A stretch of DNA of 64,000 bases from Puniceicoccales bacterium Verruco_02 (GCA_001604585.1 LVBW01000002.1:34184-98183); one strand, 5' to 3'. Shown: positions 19,007 to 29,300, numbered from the stretch's first letter. The notes: generated from the sequence alone by a model not told the origin. Program-made: numbers and translations.

Positions 19007-19190
19007 TTATTCACTAGCTGTGACTTATCCGTTCAGTGTCACATCGCGTGCCCGCAACAGTACAGAATCCAGCAGGTCCACTTGGCAAAGCGGACCGCGG
19101 AAATGCTGCGAATTCGGACGGCGACGTTCATATGCGTAATTGCAATACCAAGCACCTAGCAGGCCGACACCATGTAACGCAAGCACGGAA

Positions 19191-19781
19191 TTATTCAAGC
19201 GCTCGACCCAGCGCGGCCACTGCCAGAGCACGGTGACTTATGCGATTCTTGAGGTCGCTCGGCAGCTCGGCCACAGTCACCTCGTAGCCCTCCGGGATGA
19301 ACAAGGGATCGTAACCGAAGCCTCCACTCCCGCATAGGGACTCTGCGATACGTCCTCGAAATACGCCCTCGAAGTAGCTCGCATCCCCGGCCGGACCAAA
19401 CAGACAGAGGCAGCAGCGAAATTCTGCACCCCTTTCAGCCGCAGGCAGCCCGGCAAGGGCGGACAGAAGCTTGGCATTGTTTGCCGCGCTCCCCGCCCCC
19501 ATTCCGGCATAGCGGGCTGTATGCACCCCAGGCGCGCCGCCCAATGCATCGACAAAGAGGCCCGTATCGTCCGCACAAATCCAGCGCCCCGCCGCCCTCG
19601 CAGCAAGAGCACGCGCCTTTATCAGGGCGTTGTCGCGCAGAGTGAGTCCATCCTCATCCACCTCCGGCATACCGCCGATGGAACGGGCGTCCTCAAAGCG
19701 CAGCTTAAGCCCGAGAAGGGCCACACTGCTCATTATCTCCCCCACTTTGTGGGCGTTGTTACTGGCAAGATATATGGTCAT
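19191..19781 (-). CDS. rdgB: XTP/dITP diphosphatase (RdgB/HAM1 family)
   Basis: A 196-residue enzyme that hydrolyses non-canonical purine triphosphates (XTP, dITP, ITP) to monophosphates and keeps them out of DNA. The start MTIYLASNNAHKVGEI contains the substrate-binding SNNxxK motif; later motifs are GLFVDALGGAPGVHTARYAG, a CLCLFGP stretch, and the GSGGFGYDPLFIP signature, followed near the C-terminus by a SHRALA motif. The open frame continues upstream, but family length fixes the start at 19781. This start lies 23 nt inside the end of ribD, so the two are likely translationally coupled. Confidence 0.95.
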   Translation of the reverse strand: MTIYLASNNAHKVGEIMSSVALLGLKLRFEDARSIGGMPEVDEDGLTLRDNALIKARALAARAAGRWICADDTGLFVDALGGAPGVHTARYAGMGAGSAANNAKLLSALAGLPAAERGAEFRCCLCLFGPAGDASYFEGVFRGRIAESLCGSGGFGYDPLFIPEGYEVTVAELPSDLKNRISHRALAVAALGRALE

Positions 19782-20898
19782 GAAATAGCCAGCCCCTTGT
19801 AAGAACATCCTCGCCAAAGACGGTGTTTCTGACATCGCGGAGACGAATGGCATCTGCCATTCTGGGAACGCATTGGCCGCTGAACGCGCTCCTTGCCTTA
19901 TCGTCGGCAAGAAGAACCGGGGCGCGGTAGCTGAAAAGGTAGTCCAACATTCCAGAACGCAAGAGCGAACTGAGCAAAGTGCCGCCACCCTCGAAATACA
20001 CGCCGTTGATGCCCTTCGCAGAACAGTGCGTAGCGAATGCGGGCCAAAAAGCCTCCGTATCCGGTAGGCCCAGCACACGCACCCCGGTGCCGACAAGGGC
20101 CTCTTCCGCACGACTATGTGCAGTATCGCTCGTGACAAGCGTTGTATAATGCCGAAAGTCATCGCTGTACACCTTTGGCAAAGGCTCGCTCAAAGTGCGA
20201 AGGCTGCGGTCGAAGATGAAACGCTGCGAACAACTCTCATCCATGCCCGGAAGGCGTATGCTAAGGCGGGGATTGTCCGCCAGCACCGTGCCAGCGCCAA
20301 CGGCAATGGCCGGGAAGTATGCCCGCCAGTGGTGAACATCTTTCCGGGAACTCGGCCCGCTTATCCATTTGGAATCTCCGCCTCTAGTGGCAATTCGCCC
20401 GTCAATAGTAGTGGCAACCTTTGCGGCAAACAGCGGGCGCTGTACCCGTATCCAGTGATTGAAGATGAGATTGATGTCGCCACATTCATCGGCGAGAACG
20501 CCGCCAATTACTTCCAACCCGGCACTGCGAAGGATATCCAAGCCCCTGCCGGCGTGCGCAGGGTTGGGGTCCGTGGCCCCGATGACTACGCGCCGTATCC
20601 CGGCGCCAATTATGGCTTCCGTGCATGGCGGGGTGCGCCCATGAGTGCTGCACGGTTCCAAAGTGACATACAAAGTGCCGCCGCGTGCGCGTTCCCCAGC
20701 CGCTCGCAAGGCATGGACTTCGGCATGTGGCCCGCCCGCACGTTCATGAAAGCCCTCTCCGACAAGCGAGCCGTCGGGAGCATATACGATCGCACCCACC
20801 AAAGGGTTGGGATGAGTCCGCCCCCATGCACGGCGGGCTAGCGAGAGTGCCAGCCTCATCCGGCTTTCCATCAGTGTAATGTCGGGTCCATTTTCCAC
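19759..20898 (-). CDS. ribD: Bifunctional riboflavin deaminase/reductase RibD
   Basis: A 379-residue enzyme of riboflavin synthesis. The N-terminal zinc deaminase has HAE (His58, Glu60) and PCSTHGRTPPC (Cys83, Cys92). The C-terminal reductase starts at about residue 150 with RPLFAAKVATTIDGRIA, then GDSKWISG and GAGTVLADNPRLSIR. It converts 2,5-diamino-6-ribosylamino-pyrimidinone phosphate to the ribitylamino-uracil phosphate in two steps. No other rib gene is nearby. It lies 64 nt after the efflux outer-membrane gene on the same strand and may share that transcript. Confidence 0.95.
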   Translation of the reverse strand: MENGPDITLMESRMRLALSLARRAWGRTHPNPLVGAIVYAPDGSLVGEGFHERAGGPHAEVHALRAAGERARGGTLYVTLEPCSTHGRTPPCTEAIIGAGIRRVVIGATDPNPAHAGRGLDILRSAGLEVIGGVLADECGDINLIFNHWIRVQRPLFAAKVATTIDGRIATRGGDSKWISGPSSRKDVHHWRAYFPAIAVGAGTVLADNPRLSIRLPGMDESCSQRFIFDRSLRTLSEPLPKVYSDDFRHYTTLVTSDTAHSRAEEALVGTGVRVLGLPDTEAFWPAFATHCSAKGINGVYFEGGGTLLSSLLRSGMLDYLFSYRAPVLLADDKARSAFSGQCVPRMADAIRLRDVRNTVFGEDVLTRGWLFHDHISCQ

Positions 20899-20962
20899 AA
20901 GGCCACATCATGCACAGTAGCGCCCCATCTGCAAGAGGGCGGAAACTGACACGGCGGAGCCA

Positions 20963-22381
20963 TCAATTGCCACCCCAACCCCCGCCGAGGGCGCGGACAA
21001 GCTGCACACTCGCGGCGTACATGACGCCCGAGTTCTGCACCCGGCTTCGCTCCAGAGCGAGGAGGTTGCGACGGGCGTCGAGCAGTTCAAGAAAGGTGAC
21101 GTAACCAGCCTTGTGACGACTGTGCGCAATCTCCTCGGCCTCAGCCGCTGCCTGTCCCGCCCGTCCCAATGCCTCATCGCGCCGATACATGGAGCCAAGA
21201 TCGCTTAACGAATCCTCCACCTCCCGCAGTGCCTGGATGGTGAGCTGCCTGTGAACGGCCAAGGCCTGCTCCACTCGCGCCCTTGCCGCTTCCAAGTCGG
21301 CCTTCTGACGGCCCCCGTCCAGCAATGGAACTGACAGTGAAGGCCCGAGCTGCCAGAACTGGCCGGGGCGGGACAGAAGATCGACAAGGTCTCCGTTTTC
21401 AAATCCTGCGCTGCCTGTCATCGCAATTCTCGGGTATCTGGCCACCTCGGCAACACCCACCTCGGCCATGCGAGCGTGAAGCAAGGCCTCTGCCTGTGCT
21501 ATGTCCGGCCTGCGGGCAAGCATATCCACAGGCAGGCCCGGCGGCAGGCTGGGTGGCATTGCCGGCAGGGGGCCAAGGCTGCCTACGTCGGCTACTGGCA
21601 TCCCACATAGTGCCGAAATGGCGTGATTCTGACGCATGACGAGCCTTTCCACCGAGGCCAGGTCTGCCTCCACAGAGGCTAGGTCCGCCCTAGCGCGCGC
21701 AAGGTCCATCTCGTTGCTAAGTCCTGCCCTACTGCGTTCCTCAAGCAGGTTCACCCAGTCGCGCCTCAGCTCTGCGGTCTGCTCTAACAGGGACTTTTCA
21801 GCAAGTGCCGCCCTGAGTGCAAAGACTGCGCTGGCAAGGTCTGCCTCCAAGGCCAGACGCACGCCGCGCTGATCCGCTTCGGATGCTTCCAGCCGCGCGC
21901 CCGCGCTCTCCACGGAACGGCTTATTCGCCCCCAGAGATCCAGCTCGTATGATGCGCCAATGGCAGCCCTGTGCTTGTCGCCCTTTACGCGGTAGCTAAC
22001 AGGACTTCCCGGGATGGGTATGCTCTGGCGCGGCCCCTCCATAAGTTGGGAGCCGGCACTTGCGTCCAGACTCGGTTCCAATGCCGACTCGCTTGCGCCG
22101 AGCACGGCCCTTGCCTCTGCAAGACGTGCGGCAGCAAGCTCAAGGCTTGGACTGAACCTGTGCGCGGCCTCCACGGCAGCGTTAAGGAAACTGTCACCGT
22201 AAACGGTCCACCAGCATTCCCCCGCTACCTGCATGGGCGTGGCAGCCGCTTGCGGTCCGGCAGAGTCGAAGCTGGCGGGCACATGTGCGTAATCCGGCTT
22301 GGTGTAGTCTGGTCCGCTCTTGGCGCAGGCCGCAAGAAGTAAGGCCAGTGCGCCTTTGCAAGCGATAGTTTGGGTCTTCAT
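20963..22381 (-). CDS. Outer-membrane efflux lipoprotein (NodT/TolC family)
   Basis: A 472-residue lipoprotein (lipobox LLAAC near residues 15-19). It has the two-fold outer-membrane efflux repeat: LELAAARLAEARAVLGASES and GASYELDLWGRI in the first half, RRPDIAQAEALLHARMAEVGVAE with PRIAMTGSAG in the second. It forms a trimeric channel across outer membrane and periplasm. It begins five bases after the adaptor gene, completing a tripartite exporter encoded in one operon. Confidence 0.93.
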   Translation of the reverse strand: MKTQTIACKGALALLLAACAKSGPDYTKPDYAHVPASFDSAGPQAAATPMQVAGECWWTVYGDSFLNAAVEAAHRFSPSLELAAARLAEARAVLGASESALEPSLDASAGSQLMEGPRQSIPIPGSPVSYRVKGDKHRAAIGASYELDLWGRISRSVESAGARLEASEADQRGVRLALEADLASAVFALRAALAEKSLLEQTAELRRDWVNLLEERSRAGLSNEMDLARARADLASVEADLASVERLVMRQNHAISALCGMPVADVGSLGPLPAMPPSLPPGLPVDMLARRPDIAQAEALLHARMAEVGVAEVARYPRIAMTGSAGFENGDLVDLLSRPGQFWQLGPSLSVPLLDGGRQKADLEAARARVEQALAVHRQLTIQALREVEDSLSDLGSMYRRDEALGRAGQAAAEAEEIAHSRHKAGYVTFLELLDARRNLLALERSRVQNSGVMYAASVQLVRALGGGWGGN

Positions 22382-22386
22382 CGCTC

Positions 22387-23280
22387 TTATTCCTCGATGT
22401 AGAGGTCCACCTGCTGACCAACGTAACAGATACGGGCCTTGTCCTTGGAGAAGCGAAAGATTACCTGAAGCACTCGGGTATCCACACGCTCTGTACTGGC
22501 CCCGGAAAGGGACTTTTTGGGCAGTATGTAAGGTTCGATGCGGACAAATTCCAGCGGAATCTGTATCTCGCTATCGCCCTTAAGTGTGGCCACGGCCCTA
22601 GCGCCTTCCCTGACTCTTGGCGCAAGCTGCTCGTCCACATCAGCGCGGATTTGCAACCTTTCAATATCGCCAATAACGACAGGCGAACTTGCGGTAGATG
22701 GACTCGCGTATTCCCCGGCACGAGTGTTTACCTGAAGCACCGTGCCGTCCCTTGGAGCGCGAACGCAGAGCCTTTCCAACAGGGCATGGGTTTGCTCTAT
22801 GGCAGCCTTGCTGGCGTCGAGCTGGGCCTCGGCCACGAGCACATCGCTGCGGCGCGTCGCCAAATCCTCGGCTGCTATGGCACGCGGATCCCCTACCGCT
22901 TCCAGACGGGCAAGCTGCCCCCGCAGCCTTTCGAGCGTGGCCACTGCAACGCGCTGCTGCGCCTCTTGGGCTATGAGCAGGGCCTGCAATTCCCGCTCGT
23001 CAAGCTGTAGCAATGGCTGTCCCTTGACCACCTTGTCCCATACCTTGACATGCACCTGCGTGACAAGACCCGGCACGGGGACGCCAAGGGCGGTATTCTC
23101 GTCGCAGGCCTCGATTATACCTGCTGCACCAAGGGCCTTTTCATAGGGTTTGGCAGCGGGTTGCACCGGAGGAGGAGGCATCGGCTGGGTGATATTGGCG
23201 CGGGTGCGCTGAATGAGCGCAACGGCGAGAAACAGACCAAGAACAGCTAGCCAGAACGATAGTTTGCGAAAGATAATCAT
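22387..23280 (-). CDS. Periplasmic adaptor subunit (HlyD/DevB-like)
   Basis: A 297-residue membrane-fusion protein. One N-terminal membrane segment (FWLAVLGLFLAVALI) is followed by a lipoyl-like half (GAAGIIEACDENTALGVPV, then GLVTQVHVKVWDKVVKGQPLLQLDE), a coiled-coil hairpin (about 95-170) and the second lipoyl half (VRAPRDGTVLQVN). It links the inner-membrane ABC pump to the outer-membrane channel. It resembles the DevB adaptors that pair with DevC/DevA. It lies 30 nt after the ATPase gene. Confidence 0.9.
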   Translation of the reverse strand: MIIFRKLSFWLAVLGLFLAVALIQRTRANITQPMPPPPVQPAAKPYEKALGAAGIIEACDENTALGVPVPGLVTQVHVKVWDKVVKGQPLLQLDERELQALLIAQEAQQRVAVATLERLRGQLARLEAVGDPRAIAAEDLATRRSDVLVAEAQLDASKAAIEQTHALLERLCVRAPRDGTVLQVNTRAGEYASPSTASSPVVIGDIERLQIRADVDEQLAPRVREGARAVATLKGDSEIQIPLEFVRIEPYILPKKSLSGASTERVDTRVLQVIFRFSKDKARICYVGQQVDLYIEE

Positions 23281-23310
23281 TGCATAGTCCTCAATGTGGA
23301 AAAGTGGCCA

Positions 23311-24054
23311 TTAGAAAGCAGGGTGATGGGCGGCTATGTCTTGCGCCCCTTCTAAAACGCGGAACACGCGCCCGTCCTCCATCTCGGCCATGCGATCGGC
23401 AAAGTGGTAGATGCGCGGATCGTGCGTAACTACGATGACTGTGCGGCCCGGCTCGTTGGCGGCCTCACGCAGCAGCTTCATGACGGCTACGCCATTCTCG
23501 CTATCCAAGGCAGACGTAGGCTCGTCGCAGAGCACCAGAGTCGGCTCGTGGACGAGCGCCCTAGCGATGGCCACTCGCTGCTGCTCGCCGCCGGAGAGCT
23601 TCATGGGCCGCTCGTTCACGCGCTTGCCAAGGCCCACGCGCTCCAGCGTTTGCACTGCCTTGCGCAAAGCCTTGCGCACACTGTGGCCCTGTATGAGCAG
23701 AGGTACGGACACGTTCTCCGCCACAGTGATTGTGGGTATCAGGTTGAACTGCTGGAATATGAAGCCGAGGTACTTGGCGCGAAAGGCGGTGCGCTCTTTT
23801 TCGCTCATGGCGTGCAGGGCTTGTCCTAGCACATTCACCTCGCCTTCGTCGGCGTGCAAAGTTCCTGCCAGTATGGATAGCAGGGTAGTCTTGCCGCAGC
23901 CTGAAGGGCCTACGAGCATGAGCAGTTCGCCAAGTCGCGCCTCGAAGTGCGCCTTGTGCAAGACCTTCGTATAGGACAAGCCGCTGCCGAAGCTCTTGCA
24001 AAGGCCGCTTAGTTGCAGGGCCGCTGCTTTACTTGTAGAGATCGTGTCGTTCAT
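23311..24054 (-). CDS. ABC exporter ATP-binding protein (MacB/DevA type)
   Basis: A 247-residue ATPase: Walker A GPSGCGKTT at 49-57, Q-loop FIFQQFNLIP, signature LSGGEQQ at 153-159, Walker B LVLCDEP at 173-179 and the H-loop VVTHD. The NLIPTLT-like segment and size match the LolD/MacB/DevA class that powers FtsX-type permeases. It sits between the permease and adaptor genes in the tetR-led operon. Confidence 0.94.
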   Translation of the reverse strand: MNDTISTSKAAALQLSGLCKSFGSGLSYTKVLHKAHFEARLGELLMLVGPSGCGKTTLLSILAGTLHADEGEVNVLGQALHAMSEKERTAFRAKYLGFIFQQFNLIPTITVAENVSVPLLIQGHSVRKALRKAVQTLERVGLGKRVNERPMKLSGGEQQRVAIARALVHEPTLVLCDEPTSALDSENGVAVMKLLREAANEPGRTVIVVTHDPRIYHFADRMAEMEDGRVFRVLEGAQDIAAHHPAF

Positions 24055-24094
24055 GGTTGACTATGAACAAAGGGTTGTAGCCAGCGCTTAGCTC

Positions 24095-25234
24095 TCATGA
24101 ACGGAAGACTATTGCAGGTTCGAGTCTGGCTATGCGCGATATTCCAAGCAGGGCCGATATTGTGCATATAATCAGCACCGCACAGCCGACAATGGCCCCA
24201 ACCTGCCAAAGCAGTAGAAATGGAACGCGGCCGGAACGTATCAGGGCGCGCCCCATGAGAGATACCACACCCATACCGATGCCATAACCGGTCATACCCA
24301 CCGTGAGGGACTGGATTACAAGCATTGCGGCAAGGCGCCATGTTCCAAGGCCCATCGCCTTAAGGGCACCAAGATTACGCGTATTTTCCAGCACGAAGGC
24401 GTAAAAGGCCTGCCCGGACACCGCCGTGCCAACGATGAAGCCGATGAGGACAATAAGGCCAATGTTGATGGGTATTGGCGTATTGCGCATGTACCATGCA
24501 ATGGTTGACCAGAAGAACTCGTCCTCGGTGTAGGCTCTCAGTCCGGATTCTGCGCTGATTCGTGCCGATACCGTGGCCGCGTCTGCACCTTCCTGCACTC
24601 CTGCAAGGACAAAACTCAGCATTTTGCGCTGGCTGGGCGCGTAGAGCACCGCACGATCGTAACTTGTGTACATGTAGGGTCCACCCATGAACCCGCGCTG
24701 CACCTTGCATATACCGACCACGACAGCCTCGCGGTCATTCATCTCGAAACGGTCGCCAACGCGGATCGGGCGGCCCAGCTCCCTGCCCAAGAGCTGCACT
24801 CCGTATATGTCGATAATGACGCTGTTGGGCTTACGCAGATCTTCAATATCGCCCTCCAACATGGTTTGCGGAGCGCCGATGAGACTCGTGTTGTCTATTC
24901 CCATCAGGGTGACAGCCTGCGCCTTGCCGTTGCCAAGTTTGACCTGGATAACGCTCTGATACAGAGGCACAGCCCAGGACACCCCTTCGACACTGCGCAC
25001 GCGGGAAACGTCCGTATCGCGCATGGGTCTGTTGTCGCCCACCTGCTGCACCATCGGGTCGCTGACCCAGATCGGAGCGCGGACATTGTGCAGAGTGGAT
25101 GCCATCCACGACATAATTCCGCAGAAGAGCGAACCGCCCTGCGCCATCAGGATTGTGGCAAAGACAATACCGCTCATAAGCATGAGGTATTTTGACCTGT
25201 CGCCGTAGAGCATCCTAAGTGCCAGTCTGAACAT
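24095..25234 (-). CDS. ABC exporter permease (FtsX/DevC-like)
   Basis: A 379-residue permease with one N-terminal membrane segment (MLMSGIVFATILMAQGG), a large periplasmic domain (about 40-255) and three C-terminal membrane segments (INIGLIVLIGFIVGTAVSG, VIQSLTVGMTGYGIGMGVV, VGAIVGCAVLIICTISALLG). This four-segment layout is that of MacB/FtsX permeases, and the short form matches DevC. ENTRNLGALKAMG is the typical coupling region. Cargo (drug, lipid or glycolipid) is unknown. It lies 26 nt after the tetR gene. Confidence 0.9.
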   Translation of the reverse strand: MFRLALRMLYGDRSKYLMLMSGIVFATILMAQGGSLFCGIMSWMASTLHNVRAPIWVSDPMVQQVGDNRPMRDTDVSRVRSVEGVSWAVPLYQSVIQVKLGNGKAQAVTLMGIDNTSLIGAPQTMLEGDIEDLRKPNSVIIDIYGVQLLGRELGRPIRVGDRFEMNDREAVVVGICKVQRGFMGGPYMYTSYDRAVLYAPSQRKMLSFVLAGVQEGADAATVSARISAESGLRAYTEDEFFWSTIAWYMRNTPIPINIGLIVLIGFIVGTAVSGQAFYAFVLENTRNLGALKAMGLGTWRLAAMLVIQSLTVGMTGYGIGMGVVSLMGRALIRSGRVPFLLLWQVGAIVGCAVLIICTISALLGISRIARLEPAIVFRS

Positions 25235-25260
25235 ATGTCTTACCCTCCCCTTCTTATAAG

Positions 25261-25944
25261 CTAAGAATGATGATGGCCGCGCCGTTTGCCGTATAGATGC
25301 TTCTCCGCCCCAAGGCGGTCGAATTCCACCTGCCCCTTCTCACTAAGCACACCTCGAAAAAAGGTCAGAAGAGCCAGATCCAGAGTCTCGCGAAGGCTTA
25401 GTCCAAGGTGGTCGATTACCGCTGGCTGCATGAGGCCACGCATCATGTGCATCCACGCTTCGGCGGCGAACTGCGGATCTATTTCCTCCCTAACATAGCC
25501 CTCGCGCATCCCTTCGCGTAGAAGAGTCCCAAACACCACCGGGATGTTACGGCTTCGCATCTCGTCCAGATATGCGTATGCTTCGGGCGCTGTTCTCTCC
25601 AGTTCGCGCAGGAGCGAAGGACGGATGACGGACAGCCTTGCTGCCAGCGTGCAATGGACTTTATCCAGCTTTTGCGGAAAGCTCAGCCTTTCGTCCTCAA
25701 GCACTGCCTTTAGACTTGCCGAAATGCGTCCTGCTATGCGCCGGATAATGGCCTTGATTATCTCATTCTTGCCGGGAAAGTGGATGTAGAGCGTCTTCTT
25801 GCTCATTCCAAGCGTGCCCGCAAGATCGTCCATGCGCATTGCCTGAAGGCCATCGCCAATGACCATCTCTTCGGCCTTGTCGAGAATGCGCTCATCGGTC
25901 TTGTCCCCCTCGCCCGGCCTGTCCATGTGTGAATCGTCTCCCAT
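25261..25944 (-). CDS. TetR-family transcriptional regulator of the efflux operon
   Basis: A TetR protein of about 227 residues. The N-terminal helix-turn-helix reads MRMDDLAGTLGMSKKTLYIHFPGKNEI, and the C-terminal part is the helical ligand-binding domain. It is the first gene of the operon, 26 nt before the permease, so it probably represses itself and the exporter until a ligand binds. Possible starts are ATG 25944, ATG 25926 (preceded by GGGAG) or an upstream GTG at 26004; family alignment cannot decide. A His-rich tail (GHHHS) ends the protein. Confidence 0.88.
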   Translation of the reverse strand: MGDDSHMDRPGEGDKTDERILDKAEEMVIGDGLQAMRMDDLAGTLGMSKKTLYIHFPGKNEIIKAIIRRIAGRISASLKAVLEDERLSFPQKLDKVHCTLAARLSVIRPSLLRELERTAPEAYAYLDEMRSRNIPVVFGTLLREGMREGYVREEIDPQFAAEAWMHMMRGLMQPAVIDHLGLSLRETLDLALLTFFRGVLSEKGQVEFDRLGAEKHLYGKRRGHHHS

Positions 25945-26385
25945 ATACTGCGGAAACTCTTGTGGTGTTTTTGGTTTCCCTGCAAGCAATATTGAGCAAC
26001 TCACCGTTAAGTAGCTGATAGCTAGTTTATTATATTCGTAAGGGCACCACTAATAACTGTTTCGTCGCGAGAACGAGGATTTGCGGATGGATGGTAAGAC
26101 TTCATAAACGATTAGTATTGAATGAAATACGGCGAACTTACCAAACGAAGGCGACGCGACAAAGACCGTTCGCAGCAGAAATCAAAGTTGTAAGAGGTAG
26201 CCAAGAGAACCTGACAAGCGCGCAACGACTTCAAAACGGAATCTCTCGATTCGGCCATACCAGAAAGCCATCCCCATCGTCGGCAGCCAAGGGATAGTAA
26301 GTGGCATGGCGCTGCGCATCTTTGCCGCGATGGAAAGCTACGCGCTTGCAGAATGGGCCAAGGCCTCACTAATGTCCGTACGCAA
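25945..26385. other. Divergent intergenic region between tetR and purL
   Basis: About 440 nt that should hold both promoters. It includes intergenic repeat copy B at 26105-26197. An A/T-rich block near 26020-26050 may hold the tetR promoter. No coding frame here is credible. Confidence 0.5.
26105..26197 (+). repeat. Intergenic repeat, copy B
   Basis: Second copy of the element at 11277-11374, same orientation. The exact 21-nt identity is at 26166-26186. Matching blocks upstream are ACGATT, GAAATAC and AAACGAAG with near-constant spacing. It lies between two divergent genes, whereas copy A lies after one gene and before another. No coding or mobile-element signal was found. Confidence 0.65.
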
Positions 26386-29300
26386 ATGATCCGGCGAGTA
26401 TTCGTTGAGAAACGCCCTGGCTTCGACATCGAGGCCGGGCAAATGCTTCAAGACCTGCGCGAAAGCCTCGGCCTTTCCGCGCTGGTGGGCCTGCGCCTGC
26501 TCAACCGCTACGACGCGGAAGGCATGGACGAGGCAGATTACCGCGCCGCGCTCTGCCGCGTATTCGCCGAGCCTCAGAGCGACTATATTTACGAAGAGAC
26601 CTTCGAAATCGGCACTGGCGAACAACTTTTCGCCATCGAGTATCTGCCCGGACAGTACGACCAAAGGGCGGACTCCGCCGCACAGGCGGTGCAAATCATC
26701 ACCCAAGGCCAACGCCCCCGCATAGCCTGTGCAAGAATCATTGTTCTGAAGGGTGACCTGAACAACGATGACATTGCCAAGGTAAAGAAGTACCTCATCA
26801 ACACCGTGGACAGCCGCGAAGCCTCGCTCGCCAAGCCCGACACGCTCCTTGTTCCCGTTGCGGACCCAGCCCCCGTAGCCATTCTGGACGGCTTCTGCGC
26901 CATGGACGCGCACGCCATCGACGAACTACGCAAGGACATGGGACTTGCGATGTCCTTCGACGACCTGCTCTTCTGCCAGAACTACTTCCGCGACGAGGAA
27001 AGACGCGACCCCAGCCTTACCGAAATCAAGGTATTGGACACCTACTGGAGCGACCACTGCCGTCACACCACCTTCCTGACACGGCTCGAAGAGCTGGGCA
27101 TAGACAAGGGCGAACTCTCCGCCCCCATCCTCGCAGCATGGGAACAGTATCTCTCTATTCGCAAGGGCCTCGGACGCGAAGAGCGCCCCGTAACCCTGAT
27201 GGACATCGCCACCATTGGCGCAAAGGAGCTTAAAAAGCGCGGACTGCTGGGCGACATCGAGGAATCGGAAGAAATCAACGCCGCTAGCATCGTCGTAAAC
27301 GTGGACGTGGACGGGAAGGACGAGGAGTGGCTCGTGATGTTCAAAAACGAGACGCACAACCACCCGACGGAAATCGAACCCTTCGGAGGCGCGGCCACCT
27401 GCCTTGGCGGCGCCATACGCGACCCCCTTTCTGGCCGCTCCTATGTGTATCAGGCCATGCGCGTAAGCGGCGCGGCAGACCCTAGAAAACCCCTTTCCGA
27501 CACTCTGCCCGGCAAGCTGCCACAAATCAAAATCACCCGTGAGGCAGCCCGCGGTTACAGCAGCTACGGCAACCAGATAGGCCTCGCAACAGGCATGGTG
27601 CACGAGGTGTACCACCCCCGCTACGAGGCCAAACGCATGGAAATCGGCGCCGTCGTGGGCGCTGCTCCGCGCGAAAATGTTTACCGCGGCGATCCCCAAC
27701 CCGGCGATGTGGTCCTGCTGGTGGGCGGGCGCACAGGGCGCGACGGCATTGGAGGAGCGACGGGTTCCTCTAAGGAGCACAACGAGCAAGCACTGGCCAA
27801 CAGCGCAGAAGTGCAAAAAGGCGACGCCCCCGCAGAGCGCAAACTCCAGCGCCTGTTCCGCCGCAGCGAGGCCGCAAAAATGATCGTTCGCTGCAACGAC
27901 TTTGGCGCTGGAGGGGTGTCTGTTGCCATAGGCGAACTTGCGCCCGGCCTACACATTTACGTGGACCGAGTGCCCCGCAAGTACGAGGGCCTCGACGGCA
28001 CAGAGCTGGCCATTTCCGAATCTCAGGAGCGCATGGCCATCGTCTTGCGCAAGAGCGACGTGGACGCCTTCATGGCCTTCGTGGCCGAGGAAAACCTAGA
28101 AGGCACGCTCGTAGCTGATGTTACAGACACAAACCGTCTTGTGATGGAATGGCGCGGACAGAGAATCGTCGATGTGTCGCGCGCATTCCTCGACACCGCT
28201 GGCGCACCACAAAGCGCGACTGTCCGCATCGCCGCCCCATCAAAAGCCACATGTGCGCTATCTACGCCGAAGGTATCGCTCCCGCTGGCCGAGCGCCTCG
28301 AAACGACCCTCTCGGAGCTAAACCGCTGCTCGCAGCGCGGCCTCATCGAGCGCTTCGACTCCACAATCGGCGCTGGCAGTGTGCTGCACCCCTTTGGCGG
28401 AGATAACCTGGCCACGCCGCCAGAAGTCATGGTCGCCAATATCCCCCTTCTTGCGGGCCAGACCAAGACGGGCACCATGATGAGCTACGGCTTCGACCCC
28501 TACATATCGACGTGGAGTCCATTCCACGGCGCAACATACGCCGTACTCGAATCGCTTGCCCGCATCGCCGCAAGCGGCGGCGAAGTAGCCAAGTGCCGCC
28601 TGACCTTCCAAGAGTATTTCCCAAAAGTGGCGGGCAACCCCTACCGCTGGGGCCTGCCAATGGCGGCGCTCCTTGGCGCGCTAAACGCGCAGCTCAAGTT
28701 CGGCACAGCGGCCATCGGCGGCAAAGATTCCATGAGCGGCTCGTTCAAAGACTTGGATGTGCCCCCCACCTTGGTCAGCTTCGCCCTCTGCACGCTCTGT
28801 CTGGACAACGTCATAACGCCAGAGTTCAAAAAAGCGGGCAGCACAGTGGCTCTTCTTCGAGTGCCAATCAACGCCGACTACACCCCGGACCTTGACGCGG
28901 CATCTGCCCTGTATGCGGAGCTACACAAGGCAATCATCTCGGGCAAGGTCCTGGCAGCGCACTCTGTCAAGAGCGGCGGCATAGCCGAAGCCATTGCAAA
29001 GATGGGCTTTGGAAACGGGATAGGCTTCGAGGCATCCATTGAAAGAGACGATCTTTTCACGCCCCTGTACGGCAGCATCGTCGTAGAGCTGGCGGACGCG
29101 GCTGCCCTTCCACAGGCAGAACGGATTGGCACGACCATTGCCGACGCGCTCATAAGGGCCGGCTCCGAGAGTGCCGCGCTTGCCACACTTCGCAAGGCAT
29201 GGGAAGAGCCTCTTGAGCACATATTCCCCACCCATGCAACGCCTGCGGACAACACCCTGCTCGCCATTCCCGCCCAGCCCGCCAGGCCGCTCCTTCGCAA

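Noticed and set aside
19025..19231. 68-residue minus-strand frame after rdgB
   Set aside because: It overlaps the rdgB end and could be a leader peptide before the hairpin, but codon use is not distinctive and the only start is GTG or TTG. Kept as leader sequence rather than a gene.
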